Assembly: GCA_028280415.1 (NCBI GenBank)
Contig: JANQLV010000023.1
Coordinates: 186,001-250,000 of the forward strand
Direction: 5' to 3'
DNA length: 64,000 bases
Origin: Saprospiraceae bacterium
Lineage (GTDB): Bacteria; Bacteroidota; Bacteroidia; Chitinophagales; Saprospiraceae
Below the pieces are notes generated by a model. That model was not told where the DNA came from. It saw only the letters and a list, made by a program, of their open reading frames with translations, and searched no databases. This document shows, piece after piece, positions 26,520 to 35,107 of the stretch; the first letter of the stretch is position 1, and each line of letters opens with the position of its first letter. A program made the translations under genes and the position numbers.

Positions 26520-27797
26520 TTAATTTAATTTTGAAACTGATGCTTTGAGAATTTCGGAAAAGCGATAAACATCTTCAAAGGAATTATACAAAGGGACCGG
26601 CGCGACTCTGATCACATCGGGCTCTCTCCAATCCGCAATCACACCTCTTTTACTTATTTCCTCGAATAGTGATTTATCGGCATTTTGAACCTGGATAGAC
26701 AATTGACTGCCCCGTTTTTGGGGGTCCGCCGGAGTAATTATCCTGATTCGATCATTATTCATCTCGTTAACGAGAAACTCCATATAGCCTGTAAGTATTT
26801 TCGATTTTTTAAAAATATTATCCATCCCGGCATCCATAAAAACTTCCAGTGAAGCTTTAACCGCCGCCATAGATAAAATAGGTGGATTGCTCAATTGCCA
26901 GGCTTCTACTCCGGGAATCGGATCGAATTTGTCCCGCATCCCAAACCGCGTTTCTTTATTGTGTCCCCACCAGCCGGTGAAACGAGGCAGGTCTTCCCTG
27001 TAAGCATGCCGCTCGTGTACAAAACAGCCCCCCAGACTACCTGGCCCGGAATTGATGTATTTATAACTACACCATACGGCGAAGTCCGCTCCGGTGTTAT
27101 GCAAATCGAGGTTCACGTTCCCCGCTCCGTGTGCACAATCAAAGCCAACCACACAGCCTTTAGCATGTCCCAGTTCTGTAATTTTCTTCATATCGAAAAA
27201 CTGGCCGGTGTAGTAATTTGTATTTCCAAGCATAATCAATGCAATCTCTTCTCCCTGCTCTTGAATTACAGCTTCGATATCTTCTTCCCGAAGCAAGGTT
27301 TCCCCCGGGCGGGCCTTTAATTCAATCAGACTTTCCGCAGGATCATAAGCATGAAATTTGATCTGTGATATTACCGCATATTTATCCGAAGGGAAGGCAT
27401 CGTATTCAATCAGGATTTTATTTCTTTTCTCGCTCGGGCGGTAAAACGAGACCATCATAAGATGCAGGTTCACAGAAAGGGTATTCATCACAACGACTTC
27501 AATCGGTTTTGCACCAACTACTTTAGCCATCGACTCGGTCAAAAACTCATGATATGGCATCCAGGGGTTCCTGGCGTGAAAATGTCCTTCGACACCATAG
27601 TGTTCCCAATCCAGTAACTCTTGTTCAATAGCTGCCCGGACCGATTTTGGCTGCAAGCCGAGCGAATTCCCACAAAGATAAACGTAAGGGATGCCATCTT
27701 TTTGTACAGGCAGATGAAAGCGCGCTCTAAAACCCTTTAGCGGATCGGCCTCATCCATCTCTTTTGCGTATTGTAAATTATTTTGGTAATTCGTCAT
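26520..27797 (-). CDS. kynU: Kynureninase
   Basis: About 425 residues from the ATG at 27797 (MTNYQNNLQYA); the open frame extends six codons upstream to a TTG at 27815, which is less likely to be the start. Motifs: YLCGNSLGLQPKS near the N-terminus, CAHGAGNVNLDLH with a PLP-contact Asp, and the PLP-lysine segment WCSYKYINSGPGSLGG. GWWGHNKETRFGM is a kynureninase signature. Reaction: 3-hydroxykynurenine to 3-hydroxyanthranilate plus alanine. The gap before it (98 bases) contains the tail of the frameshifted small gene. Confidence 0.96.
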   Translation of the reverse strand: MTNYQNNLQYAKEMDEADPLKGFRARFHLPVQKDGIPYVYLCGNSLGLQPKSVRAAIEQELLDWEHYGVEGHFHARNPWMPYHEFLTESMAKVVGAKPIEVVVMNTLSVNLHLMMVSFYRPSEKRNKILIEYDAFPSDKYAVISQIKFHAYDPAESLIELKARPGETLLREEDIEAVIQEQGEEIALIMLGNTNYYTGQFFDMKKITELGHAKGCVVGFDCAHGAGNVNLDLHNTGADFAVWCSYKYINSGPGSLGGCFVHERHAYREDLPRFTGWWGHNKETRFGMRDKFDPIPGVEAWQLSNPPILSMAAVKASLEVFMDAGMDNIFKKSKILTGYMEFLVNEMNNDRIRIITPADPQKRGSQLSIQVQNADKSLFEEISKRGVIADWREPDVIRVAPVPLYNSFEDVYRFSEILKASVSKLN

Positions 27798-27894
27798 TAT
27801 ACATTCTTTGTTCAAGTTTATTCTTTTCCTTTTTCCCAGGAAGCTTTGATTAGTTCAAAATTCAAACCATCAAACTTAAAGAGACATTCACAGT

Positions 27895-28210
27895 TCACCG
27901 GTTCAACTTCTTCTGCATAATTTTCTGTTTCCAGATTGCATCAATGATTTCATCCTGCAGATAAGTAAGCAGGTAAAAAGTCTCTACAGAATCTTCTTTT
28001 TGAAATATCCGTTCGGATTTCATCGCGTTTTTTTTGATCAAAAGGAATATCTCTCAAACGGGTATACTCTTGCCAGGGGTTTAAAGGATCATAAGCTGCT
28101 AAAAGGTTATTCGTTCGGTCAATCATAGGGCTCCGTACCTTCAAGGGAGGTTGAGCCTTAACCGGAACGCTTAAGAAAAGCCATAAAACCAAGAATATTT
28201 TATTGGGCAT
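27895..28210 (-). pseudogene. Small secreted protein gene, frameshifted in an A8 run
   Basis: The ATG at 28210 overlaps the ACMSD stop by 11 bases. Frame 1 gives a signal peptide (about residues 1-19, ending VKAQ) and then a polar domain (NNLLAAYDPLNPWQEYTRLRDIPFDQ), and runs to a stop at 27950. At 28028-28035 there is an A8 run (minus strand). Removing one A opens a second frame that reads on as KNAMKSERIFQKEDSVETFY, LLTYLQDEIIDAIWKQK and ends at 27895-27897. The joined product would be about 104 residues. The downstream frame looks protein-like, so this is a broken gene, a sequencing error, or a slippage-expressed gene. No family recognised. Confidence 0.65.
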
Positions 28211-29282
28211 TTTCCTTATCCAGTTTTAACCGTTTTCGTAAGTCCTGATCAAAATCAGCTCCCAACCACCTCAATACATTATCCAGCCAGATTTCCTCAT
28301 GCTGTTTTTTATTAATAATTCCTTCATCCAGCGCGAGGTCTAATATTTTACCCGGATAAGAGGACTGTGGCATGCTTTCCATTTCTCCTAATGGATAAGG
28401 ATCATCCAGGCCCATAATGATTTGATCAGTCCCTTTTAGTCTTTTTACCATTAAATCCAAAGAGAAGGTATCGTGTACCAAAGTATCAAAGAAGATATTG
28501 GAATGCCCAACGGCTCTACGAGGGTGAACCATCCCTTCGAAAAGATCGGGTCGACCATCAAAGCCCTGGATTCGTCGACCGAGGTTGATCTGTGCCAACT
28601 GTCCTCCGTGTGCAAAGCAAACCCGAATATTCGGATATTTTTCCTGATAGCCTTTAAGTGTAAAAAAATGATAGGCATCTGCGCATTGCGCCAGCATCCA
28701 AACCAAATGAAAACGCCAGGCCGTATTTTCGAGATGAATAAATTTTTCCCCATCGTAGGGATGAATCTCAACAGCCAGTTTATATTTATTAGCCAGTTCC
28801 AGAATGGGTTCTATATCTTCATCGAAAATAGATCGCCAGGTACCTATGGAATCCATAAAATGCGTTGGCAAACAAAGCACTTTTAGCCCTAGTTTTTCCA
28901 CACAACGTTCCATTTCCCAAAGTGCCCCACGTACATAGCCCGAATGTACCACAAACCCGCAGGTGAATTTATCCGGATGATCATGCTGAACTCTGGCATT
29001 GAAATCGTTTTGAAAACGGAGTACTTTTTTCATTTCCTCCAGGCGCAATCCATTTCCGTATAATTGAGAGAGATTAAGCACAACTGCATGGTCGATGTTA
29101 TTGCGCTCCATCCATTCAAGCTTTTCATTCAGGAAAAAGCTTGAATCCGTAACCGGGCGTTTCCAGTTTTTTTGTAACATGAATTTGCGATCCTCATCCA
29201 CCCAGAAGATTTCCTTTTCTTTCATGAAGCTGGGAATCTCATGAGGATAAGGCAAGAGGTGCGAATGACCATTAATGCGCAT
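28200..29282 (-). CDS. ACMSD-type amidohydrolase (aminocarboxymuconate-semialdehyde decarboxylase)
   Basis: 360 residues of metal-dependent amidohydrolase fold. Metal ligands are visible: the N-terminal HSH (NGHSHLLPYP), His in AVEIHPYDG, His in VCFAHGGQLA and Asp in MGLDDPYPLGEME. This layout and the TDO-kynU-kmo context match ACMSD, which decarboxylates 2-amino-3-carboxymuconate semialdehyde to 2-aminomuconate semialdehyde, diverting carbon from quinolinate to complete breakdown. It is somewhat longer than bacterial ACMSD (about 335). It starts 9 bases after tdo stops. The assignment is strong from motif plus context. Confidence 0.9.
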   Translation of the reverse strand: MRINGHSHLLPYPHEIPSFMKEKEIFWVDEDRKFMLQKNWKRPVTDSSFFLNEKLEWMERNNIDHAVVLNLSQLYGNGLRLEEMKKVLRFQNDFNARVQHDHPDKFTCGFVVHSGYVRGALWEMERCVEKLGLKVLCLPTHFMDSIGTWRSIFDEDIEPILELANKYKLAVEIHPYDGEKFIHLENTAWRFHLVWMLAQCADAYHFFTLKGYQEKYPNIRVCFAHGGQLAQINLGRRIQGFDGRPDLFEGMVHPRRAVGHSNIFFDTLVHDTFSLDLMVKRLKGTDQIIMGLDDPYPLGEMESMPQSSYPGKILDLALDEGIINKKQHEEIWLDNVLRWLGADFDQDLRKRLKLDKENAQ

Positions 29283-29291
29283 AGCTGATAT

Positions 29292-30398
29292 TTATTGGTG
29301 TTTAAAATTAAAATCAAGTTGTTCTTTCAAAGCTTCCGGTAGATCAGGTAATTCCGAGCGCGGGATCAATAGGGTAGAGATTCCGTGCAAATCCTTAAAA
29401 ATATGATGTGTTTCGGCGGTTTTACGAAGATAGGCATGTCCGGAAGAACCTCCTGTTCCAATTTTATTGCCAATCATTCGCATGACCATTTGTGCGTGCC
29501 GATAGCGCCAGGTCGTCAAGGCTTCATCGATTTCGATTAGCGTAACCAACAGCTTAAATGGCAAATGGAGAATGGGCTCATCCCGGTATAGATTGATAAA
29601 CAAGGCAGCAATAGTTGCTTCGTAGCTCAAACGCAATTCTCCATTTTGAAGTCGCTTCTGATGAGACGATTTATCCAAAACGGATTGAAAATAAGTATCT
29701 GTTCCACCAAGCATCTGCAAGCGTATTTCTTTTTCCTGCTCGTTTAAATAACCAGATTCTTTAATAGCTTTCTGTTCTTTTTCAAGCATGCGATTCACTG
29801 CATCCCGGTATGCTTCCAAAAACTCAAAGTCTCCAAATTTCAGGAAAGGAGTTCTTTCCAACCAGTCTTCTACTGCTTCGAAAAGAGAAGTAGCATCGAC
29901 AACGTCTTGAAGTTTTTCCTTTTTTTTCTGATCAAAAACCTCATCATAGGGTCTGCCATTGTAGGTAATGCGATGTTCATTTTCCAAACCCAGCAAGTTT
30001 TCAACCATCCGGAACTGGTAGCTTTGAAAGCCGGAAGCCGGAAACAAATAGTTTCTGAAATCCAGAAAGTCCAGAGGCGTCATGGTTTCCATAATCCTAA
30101 TCTGGTTGATCAGCAGTTTTTGAATCTCAATAACTCTTTCCAACCGGGCAATAGCAGTTCCCAGACTTCGGGGATGTACTCTTTTTTTTCTAAAAAGATC
30201 CAGCACTGATTCCAGTTCGTGAATAATTTGCTTGAACCATAATTCATAGGCCTGATGAACAATAATGAACAACATTTCATCATGTGCCGGTTCAGCATCT
30301 AATTCTGCACTCTTTAATTTTTGAGCTGAAAGCAATTGATCCAGGCCAAGATAATTATTGTAGTGAACGGTTGCGTATTTTTTTGATTCGTCTGACAT
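29292..30398 (-). CDS. kynA: Tryptophan 2,3-dioxygenase
   Basis: 368 residues, closer in length to animal TDO than to the shorter bacterial enzymes (about 280). The heme region and substrate residues are clear: HDEMLFIIVHQAYELWFKQIIHEL, DFLDFRNYLFPASGFQSYQFR, and the axial-ligand/C-terminal block WRYRHAQMVMRMIGNKIGTGGSSGHAYLR. It opens the indole ring of L-tryptophan to N-formylkynurenine with O2. It lies 17 bases after the IclR gene and 9 bases before the ACMSD gene on the same strand. No formamidase gene for the next step is present nearby. Confidence 0.97.
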   Translation of the reverse strand: MSDESKKYATVHYNNYLGLDQLLSAQKLKSAELDAEPAHDEMLFIIVHQAYELWFKQIIHELESVLDLFRKKRVHPRSLGTAIARLERVIEIQKLLINQIRIMETMTPLDFLDFRNYLFPASGFQSYQFRMVENLLGLENEHRITYNGRPYDEVFDQKKKEKLQDVVDATSLFEAVEDWLERTPFLKFGDFEFLEAYRDAVNRMLEKEQKAIKESGYLNEQEKEIRLQMLGGTDTYFQSVLDKSSHQKRLQNGELRLSYEATIAALFINLYRDEPILHLPFKLLVTLIEIDEALTTWRYRHAQMVMRMIGNKIGTGGSSGHAYLRKTAETHHIFKDLHGISTLLIPRSELPDLPEALKEQLDFNFKHQ

Positions 30399-30415
30399 AT
30401 CTTTAAAATAGTATG

Positions 30416-31195
30416 TTATAAAGTAAGAGAGCCGATTTTTTGTCGGATCATATTTGCGCCTTTTTGCAAAATTGCTACATATTCTTCTATTTTTTCCTCT
30501 TTGAAACGGATAGCAGGCCCGGCAGCACTTAATGCCGCAATTACATGGTCGTCTTGATTGTATACAGGAACAGCAACACAGATTAAACCGAGTTCCAATT
30601 CCTGTCGATCTATAGCATAAGCCTGATTTTTAATCTGCTCCAACTGTTTTTTCAGCTTCGCTTTTTTCGTAATTGTAAATTCCGTATTTGCTTTTAAAGC
30701 AATTGCATGTAACGTTTTTTTCTGTTGAAGCGGATCAAGATGAGCCAGTAGTACTTTGCCCAGTCCGGAGCAGTAAGCAGGACTAAAAGTTCCAATAACA
30801 GAATTGAGTTTTAAGCCTTTGGGGCTTTCCACTTTATCCAGCATAAAAACCTGCTGGTCTTTTAAAATCCCCAGATGAACCGTCTCTGTAATCTCCGCAG
30901 CTACCAGTTGCAAAACCGGATGCGTATGATTAATAAAGGCATGTTTTACAGGTACTCGATTTCCCAGTTCGAATAATTTAAGTCCCAGACTATATTTTTC
31001 GGAAGTCTGGTCTTTACGCAATACACCAAGTGATTCGAGTGTCGCCAGCATACGGTAGGTTGTACTTTTATTTGCCCCGGTCTCCTTGGCCAACTCCCGA
31101 ACCCCCCATTCCGGTTTGATACTATTGAAGTGATCCAACAGATGGAAAGCTTTAGTTATTGAAGTATTCAAGGATTTTGCATTACTGTCTTTCAT
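30416..31195 (-). CDS. IclR-family transcriptional regulator
   Basis: 259 residues. An N-terminal winged helix at about 10-75 (STTKAFHLLDHF-type opening, EWGVRELAKETGANKSTTYRMLATLESLGVLRK) and a C-terminal effector domain at about 90-255 (TVHLGILKDQQVFMLDKVES, YCSGLGKVLLAHL, LELGLICVAVPVYNQDDHVIAALS). IclR proteins control aromatic-compound and related catabolic genes in response to a pathway metabolite. It is the second gene of the tryptophan operon, so it is probably autoregulated. A 17-base palindrome at 32011-32027 is a likely binding site. Confidence 0.94.
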   Translation of the reverse strand: MKDSNAKSLNTSITKAFHLLDHFNSIKPEWGVRELAKETGANKSTTYRMLATLESLGVLRKDQTSEKYSLGLKLFELGNRVPVKHAFINHTHPVLQLVAAEITETVHLGILKDQQVFMLDKVESPKGLKLNSVIGTFSPAYCSGLGKVLLAHLDPLQQKKTLHAIALKANTEFTITKKAKLKKQLEQIKNQAYAIDRQELELGLICVAVPVYNQDDHVIAALSAAGPAIRFKEEKIEEYVAILQKGANMIRQKIGSLTL

Positions 31196-31205
31196 GGCAC
31201 TGCTT

Positions 31206-31967
31206 TTAGACTACATTGAAGAATACTTCACCGAGTCCCTGAGCTGTCGCCGAAACCTTTTGCCCGGGCTGTAGATAGGTAGCAGGGGTTGCTGCACCAG
31301 CCAGAATAATTGCTCCTGCCTTGAGCTGTTCTCCGTTTTCACGAGCCAGTCTGGCTGCCGCAACAAAAGATTCCCAGGGGTCACCTAATATTGCATCAGA
31401 GTTCCCGGATTGCACAACTTCTCCATCAAATTTCAAAACCATATCAATATTTCGAATATTAGTCTCAGCCGGATACCAGGCTCCCACTACAAAACCCGCG
31501 GATGAGCAATTGTCTGCGACTACATCTTCCAGTGAAAATTTGAAATTTTGATATCGGGAATCAATCACTTCAATCGCTACAGCCAGACCATCAACATATT
31601 CGGCAGCATTATCCAGTGTAATAATCTGATCTATATCTTTTGCAATTCGAAAAGCAATTTCCGGTTCAGCTCGTGGATGAATAAATTTATTCGAGTTCAG
31701 TTCGCCTCCATTTTCATAATGCATTCTATCTGTCAGGCGCCCCCAAATCATATCGTGTACCCCCATCTGCTCCATTTTGGCTTTGCTTGTAAATCCGAGC
31801 TTTAACCCAACAAGTTTTTCGCCACGTACATACCTGCGGCCCAGTGAAATACTCTGTACCGCATAGGCTTCATCCAGATTGAGCTCACGGTTCTTGCTAA
31901 TTTGCTCAATAGCCTGAGCTGAATAAGACGCATCATCTAGTTTTTCTGCAATTTGATTATAATTCAT
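31206..31967 (-). CDS. 2-oxo-hydratase/4-oxalocrotonate decarboxylase family enzyme
   Basis: About 253 residues from the ATG at 31967 (MNYNQIAEKLDDAS); the frame extends ten codons further to a TTG at 31997. Motifs: VGLKLGFTSKAKMEQMG, HPRAEPEIAFRIAKDI with metal-binding Glu residues, and LGDPWESFVAAARLARENGEQLKAGAIILAGAATPATYLQPG. This family includes 2-oxopent-4-enoate hydratase and 4-oxalocrotonate decarboxylase (DmpE/DmpH-like). As the operon makes 4-oxalocrotonate from 2-aminomuconate, the decarboxylase (NbaG-like) is the better guess. It is the first gene of the operon. Confidence 0.85.
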   Translation of the reverse strand: MNYNQIAEKLDDASYSAQAIEQISKNRELNLDEAYAVQSISLGRRYVRGEKLVGLKLGFTSKAKMEQMGVHDMIWGRLTDRMHYENGGELNSNKFIHPRAEPEIAFRIAKDIDQIITLDNAAEYVDGLAVAIEVIDSRYQNFKFSLEDVVADNCSSAGFVVGAWYPAETNIRNIDMVLKFDGEVVQSGNSDAILGDPWESFVAAARLARENGEQLKAGAIILAGAATPATYLQPGQKVSATAQGLGEVFFNVV

Positions 31968-32010
31968 TCTTGTTTGAATAATATGTTGTCTGTACAATAA
32001 GTAAATTGTC

Positions 32011-32027
32011 GTTTCAATAATTGAAAC
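32011..32027. promoter_or_regulatory. Near-perfect palindrome, probable IclR operator
   Basis: GTTTCAAT-A-ATTGAAAC, a perfect 8-bp inverted repeat around one central base, lies 44 bases upstream of the likely ATG (31967) of the first tryptophan-operon gene. Its size and GTTTCA...TGAAAC form resemble binding sites of IclR-family regulators such as KdgR. The operon's second gene encodes an IclR protein. The palindrome is seen; that IclR binds it is inferred. Confidence 0.6.
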
Positions 32028-32181
32028 ACTGTTTTATTTTTTAAGTGAATATAAATCAAAAATTTGAATTTTGTACTTCCCTAAGCATTTAATCTTTTGT
32101 AAAAAAAGTGTAAATCGTCCCTTTTTAAGAAAGTTCATCGCTGGAGGTTTTTTGTTATTTTTGAAAAGAAGATGAGCGCAG

Positions 32182-32778
32182 GTGAAAAAGGCAGGAAAAT
32201 GGCAAGATTATTTAAAATTAAAAAAGCATTTTATGGGTTTACCGGATCGGGCAACAGCCAAGGCACTTCTGGAAAAGCATGTACAAGACGAATACCAGAG
32301 ATTTCATGCTTTAATGGTTGGGACAGCAATGGAGGGCTATGCCGAGTTATACGACAAAGACAAGGATTTGTGGTTTCTGACGGGTTATTTACACGATTTG
32401 GATTATGAAAAATATCCGGAAACACATCCGGCCGAATCTTTGGGCTGGTTTAGGGCCTGGGAATATCCCGAAGATTTAATACATGCGGTAGAAGCACATG
32501 CTTATGGATATAATGGTTTCAATACTTTGCCAGAGAGTACTCTGGCAGCAGCTTTAATTGCCTGCGATGAGATCAGTGGTATTTTCTACGCTTATCAAAA
32601 AATTAACCCGATTCCTTATGGTAAAATGAAGGTAAGTTCGATTAAAAAACGTCTGAAGTCAAAAGCTTTCGCTGCGAAGATCGACCGGGAAATAATATAT
32701 ATGGGTTGTGAAAAGCTGGGCCTGGAACCAGCTAAGCATATTGAAAATCTGATTCGTTTCTACAGTCGTCTGGATTAG
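32182..32778 (+). CDS. HD-domain phosphohydrolase
   Basis: 198 residues from a GTG at 32182; an ATG at 32233 (MGLPDRATAKALLEKH) is an equally likely start. The metal site His ... HD is present: His42 in YQRFHALMVG and His71-Asp72 in FLTGYLHDLDYEKYPETHPA, with later residues in DLIHAVEAHAYG, as in small HD hydrolases. No partner domain. The substrate is unknown; small HD proteins of this type act on nucleotides or phosphate esters. Its last 4 bases overlap the convergent radical SAM gene. It is divergent from the tryptophan operon. Confidence 0.82.
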   Translation: MKKAGKWQDYLKLKKHFMGLPDRATAKALLEKHVQDEYQRFHALMVGTAMEGYAELYDKDKDLWFLTGYLHDLDYEKYPETHPAESLGWFRAWEYPEDLIHAVEAHAYGYNGFNTLPESTLAAALIACDEISGIFYAYQKINPIPYGKMKVSSIKKRLKSKAFAAKIDREIIYMGCEKLGLEPAKHIENLIRFYSRLD

Positions 32779-33689
32779 TGTTTTGTCTTTTTATGGATCG
32801 CCGCTTCCACGATATTGTCAGGAAGGGCGTACTCCTGTGCAAGCTCTTTCATCTTTTTGTAAAAGGCATTTCTATAATAAAAAGGGAGCTCGTTACTCCC
32901 GGAAAAGAATCGCTTATATTTTTCGATCAGCTCCGGAAAATGTTTTTGAATAGCATTAAAAACCAGTACTTTGCTATCTGCTCTTCCCTTGCCGAACAAA
33001 GTAATGGTGGCAGGCAAAACGTAATCGACCTTTTTATCTTTAAAAATAGAAAACATAGCATGTAGCTGTTCGCTCGTATCAGATATATAAGGCAATAAAG
33101 GCATCATACTTACACCAGTCAAAAAACCGGCTGCTGTTGCTTTTTCCATTGTTTGCAAGCGCAGGCTTGGCGGAGTAGCTCCGGGTTCAAAGATTTTCGC
33201 AATGTGATCCTGAATGGTAGAAAAAGAAAAACTAATAATAAGTCCTCTGTCCAGCGACTCTAAATCCTGTGGTAGAATTGCGGTTTGTTCAATTTCTTTT
33301 AATAAATCAAAATCCCTCAGGATCAGATTGGATTTAGTGATGATATGAACAGGAAATTTGTATTTTAAAATAAGCTCCAGGGCTCTTCTGGTTAACTCAT
33401 ACTTTTTCTCAATTTGCAGATAGGGGTCTGTCGCCGATGAGAGCACAATAATTCCGTATTGCCCATTTTTCGCCCGGTTATATAATTGCCTGTCCAGGAT
33501 TTCGATGGCATTCGTTTTGACGGAAAGACTAGTTTCGAGATTTGCACCATATTTACTACCCCGAATATAACAATACAAGCAATTAAATGAGCAACTACTA
33601 TATGGATTAAAGGTATAATCATCCAAAAACCAGCTATCTCGCTTTTTTGTTTTATTTAGTACCGACCTGACCTCAATTTCTCTGGGCAT
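32775..33689 (-). CDS. SPL-family radical SAM protein
   Basis: About 304 residues from ATG 33689 (MPREIEVRSVL); an 8-codon longer frame starts with TTG at 33713. The cluster motif CSFNCLYCYIRG (CxxxCxxC) follows NPYSS; the radical-SAM barrel continues with IIVLSSATDPYLQIEKKYELTRRALELI and KFPVHIITKSNLILRDFDLL, features of spore-photoproduct-lyase-like (SplB/Rv2578c-type) proteins. These bind a 4Fe-4S cluster and S-adenosylmethionine. In non-sporing bacteria the substrate is unknown, and a DNA-repair role is only a suggestion; an AlkD-like gene follows upstream on the same strand. Confidence 0.88.
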   Translation of the reverse strand: MPREIEVRSVLNKTKKRDSWFLDDYTFNPYSSCSFNCLYCYIRGSKYGANLETSLSVKTNAIEILDRQLYNRAKNGQYGIIVLSSATDPYLQIEKKYELTRRALELILKYKFPVHIITKSNLILRDFDLLKEIEQTAILPQDLESLDRGLIISFSFSTIQDHIAKIFEPGATPPSLRLQTMEKATAAGFLTGVSMMPLLPYISDTSEQLHAMFSIFKDKKVDYVLPATITLFGKGRADSKVLVFNAIQKHFPELIEKYKRFFSGSNELPFYYRNAFYKKMKELAQEYALPDNIVEAAIHKKTKH

Positions 33690-33745
33690 ATGGTTGTTTA
33701 ATTCAAGTTCCAAAACAAAAGTTTCCGTACTTCCTGTCCCGGATT

Positions 33746-34465
33746 CTACTTGTATAATTGATTCCTCTTTAAGCCAATATCAATTTTTCTTCGAAACCAG
33801 TTGTCGACAATATCGTCATCATTTATTTTTGCTGCAAAATGGGCAATGATCTCCGGATGAAACTTAGCCGTTGTCTTGGCGGCCCAGCCAATTCCTTGTC
33901 GAATTTCTTTATCCCTTGTATTGGCCTTCGAAAGTAAAATCCGGAACAGTATTTTGACGGATTTTTTATCAAGCCCCTTTTTGATCGCATAATGAATACC
34001 TGCTCCTAAGGACCTAAGCAGCCAATTATTCAAATGCCCGGACCGTTTCTTTATTTCGGGTATTGTTTCCAAACTATGGTGCAATAAAGCGAACCCAAAA
34101 ACCCTTTCACCAATGATATCACAAACATACCAGGCATCCGCTTGTGAGATATATTCGGTAGCTTTTTCCAGAGATTGTTCAAAATAGTCTCTCAGCCTTA
34201 GCTGTAAAATAATCCCGATGATTACATTTCCTCCAATGGTTTTTAATCTTTCTATTCGATCACAGATTTCTAATTGTTCTTCGGGAGGGATACTTTCGTA
34301 GAGTAGTTTTCCACTGTACTCCAGCATTGGAAATTTAACTTTATTTTGCAGCACTTGAGTATTAAAGGTTTTTATAAAAGCGCTCACCCCTTGTTCGCGA
34401 TAAACATCAAGGCATGCATCTGTATGCTTTTTAATTTCAAGTTTTCTGCTAATTATTTTTCCCAT
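33746..34465 (-). CDS. DNA alkylation repair protein, AlkD-like
   Basis: 239 residues, all-helical with HEAT-like repeats. ADAWYVCDIIGERVFGFALLHH resembles the conserved D-Lx-D region of AlkD/AlkC-type glycosylases, and RDKEIRQGIGWAAKTTAKFHPEII the following repeat. The family removes positively charged alkylated bases, but some members lack activity. It lies 3 bases downstream of the CPBP protease gene (both minus) and 57 bases upstream of the radical SAM gene. Activity cannot be confirmed from the residues seen. Confidence 0.75.
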   Translation of the reverse strand: MGKIISRKLEIKKHTDACLDVYREQGVSAFIKTFNTQVLQNKVKFPMLEYSGKLLYESIPPEEQLEICDRIERLKTIGGNVIIGIILQLRLRDYFEQSLEKATEYISQADAWYVCDIIGERVFGFALLHHSLETIPEIKKRSGHLNNWLLRSLGAGIHYAIKKGLDKKSVKILFRILLSKANTRDKEIRQGIGWAAKTTAKFHPEIIAHFAAKINDDDIVDNWFRRKIDIGLKRNQLYK

Positions 34466-34467
34466 TT

Positions 34468-35085
34468 TTATAAATAAAATACGACCAGGCTATAAGATAT
34501 GATATTTGCTAAACTATGCGCAATCCAGCCTGGAATAATGCTTCCATCAGCTAACTTTTCATTCAAATACACTTTGAAATAAGAGGTGATCGTCGGAAAC
34601 AGAAATATGACTAAAAGGAATAGTGAATTAGTTGTTACCTGATAAAATAAAAAAGCGTGAAGAAATCCGAAGATGATGGAGTGTACCCAGTTACCAATTT
34701 GAAAATTAGATATAGCAATTAATCTTTTAGCTAAAAACCCTCTGAAAATGATTTCCTCAGCCATTGCCGTTTTAAAGACGGCTGTGATTAAAATCATAAT
34801 TACTGTCTCTATACTGTTTCCATTGTGCTTCAGCGCTCCGGAGACACTTTGGGGATTGGTCATGATCATCTGGAACTCCTTGTTTAACAAAATCAAGAGT
34901 ACCAAAGGCGTTACGGAAAACAGTACTAAAAGAACCGCGTAAAGATTAGCTCTGGCATTCGACTTTTTCAATCCTATATATTCAAAAAAACCAGAAGCTC
35001 TTTTCTTTTTAATTAAATAAACAATAAATGGGATCAAAGAGAAAATTAAAAGCTGCAGAAAAGCAGAAAAAATCGTGTTCAACAT
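34468..35085 (-). CDS. CPBP-family intramembrane metalloprotease (Abi/Rce1-like)
   Basis: 205 residues with about six membrane segments. Catalytic motif 1 is AEEIIFRGFLAKR (EExxxR), motif 2 is in IIFGFLHAFLF (His), and a later His is in GWIAHSLANIISY. These match the glutamic-type CAAX protease/Abi family in the inner membrane. In bacteria such proteins are linked to immunity to self-made bacteriocins or to regulated proteolysis; no bacteriocin gene lies next to it. It is in a run of minus-strand genes after the XRE-DUF2975 pair. Confidence 0.85.
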   Translation of the reverse strand: MLNTIFSAFLQLLIFSLIPFIVYLIKKKRASGFFEYIGLKKSNARANLYAVLLVLFSVTPLVLLILLNKEFQMIMTNPQSVSGALKHNGNSIETVIMILITAVFKTAMAEEIIFRGFLAKRLIAISNFQIGNWVHSIIFGFLHAFLFYQVTTNSLFLLVIFLFPTITSYFKVYLNEKLADGSIIPGWIAHSLANIISYSLVVFYL

Positions 35086-35107
35086 AGCAGAAATATTTTA
35101 TAAAAGC

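Noticed and set aside
32172-32408. 78-residue open frame starting with an ATG before the HD gene
   Set aside because: Different frame from the HD-domain protein, whose motifs are clear; the composition is that of a shadow frame.
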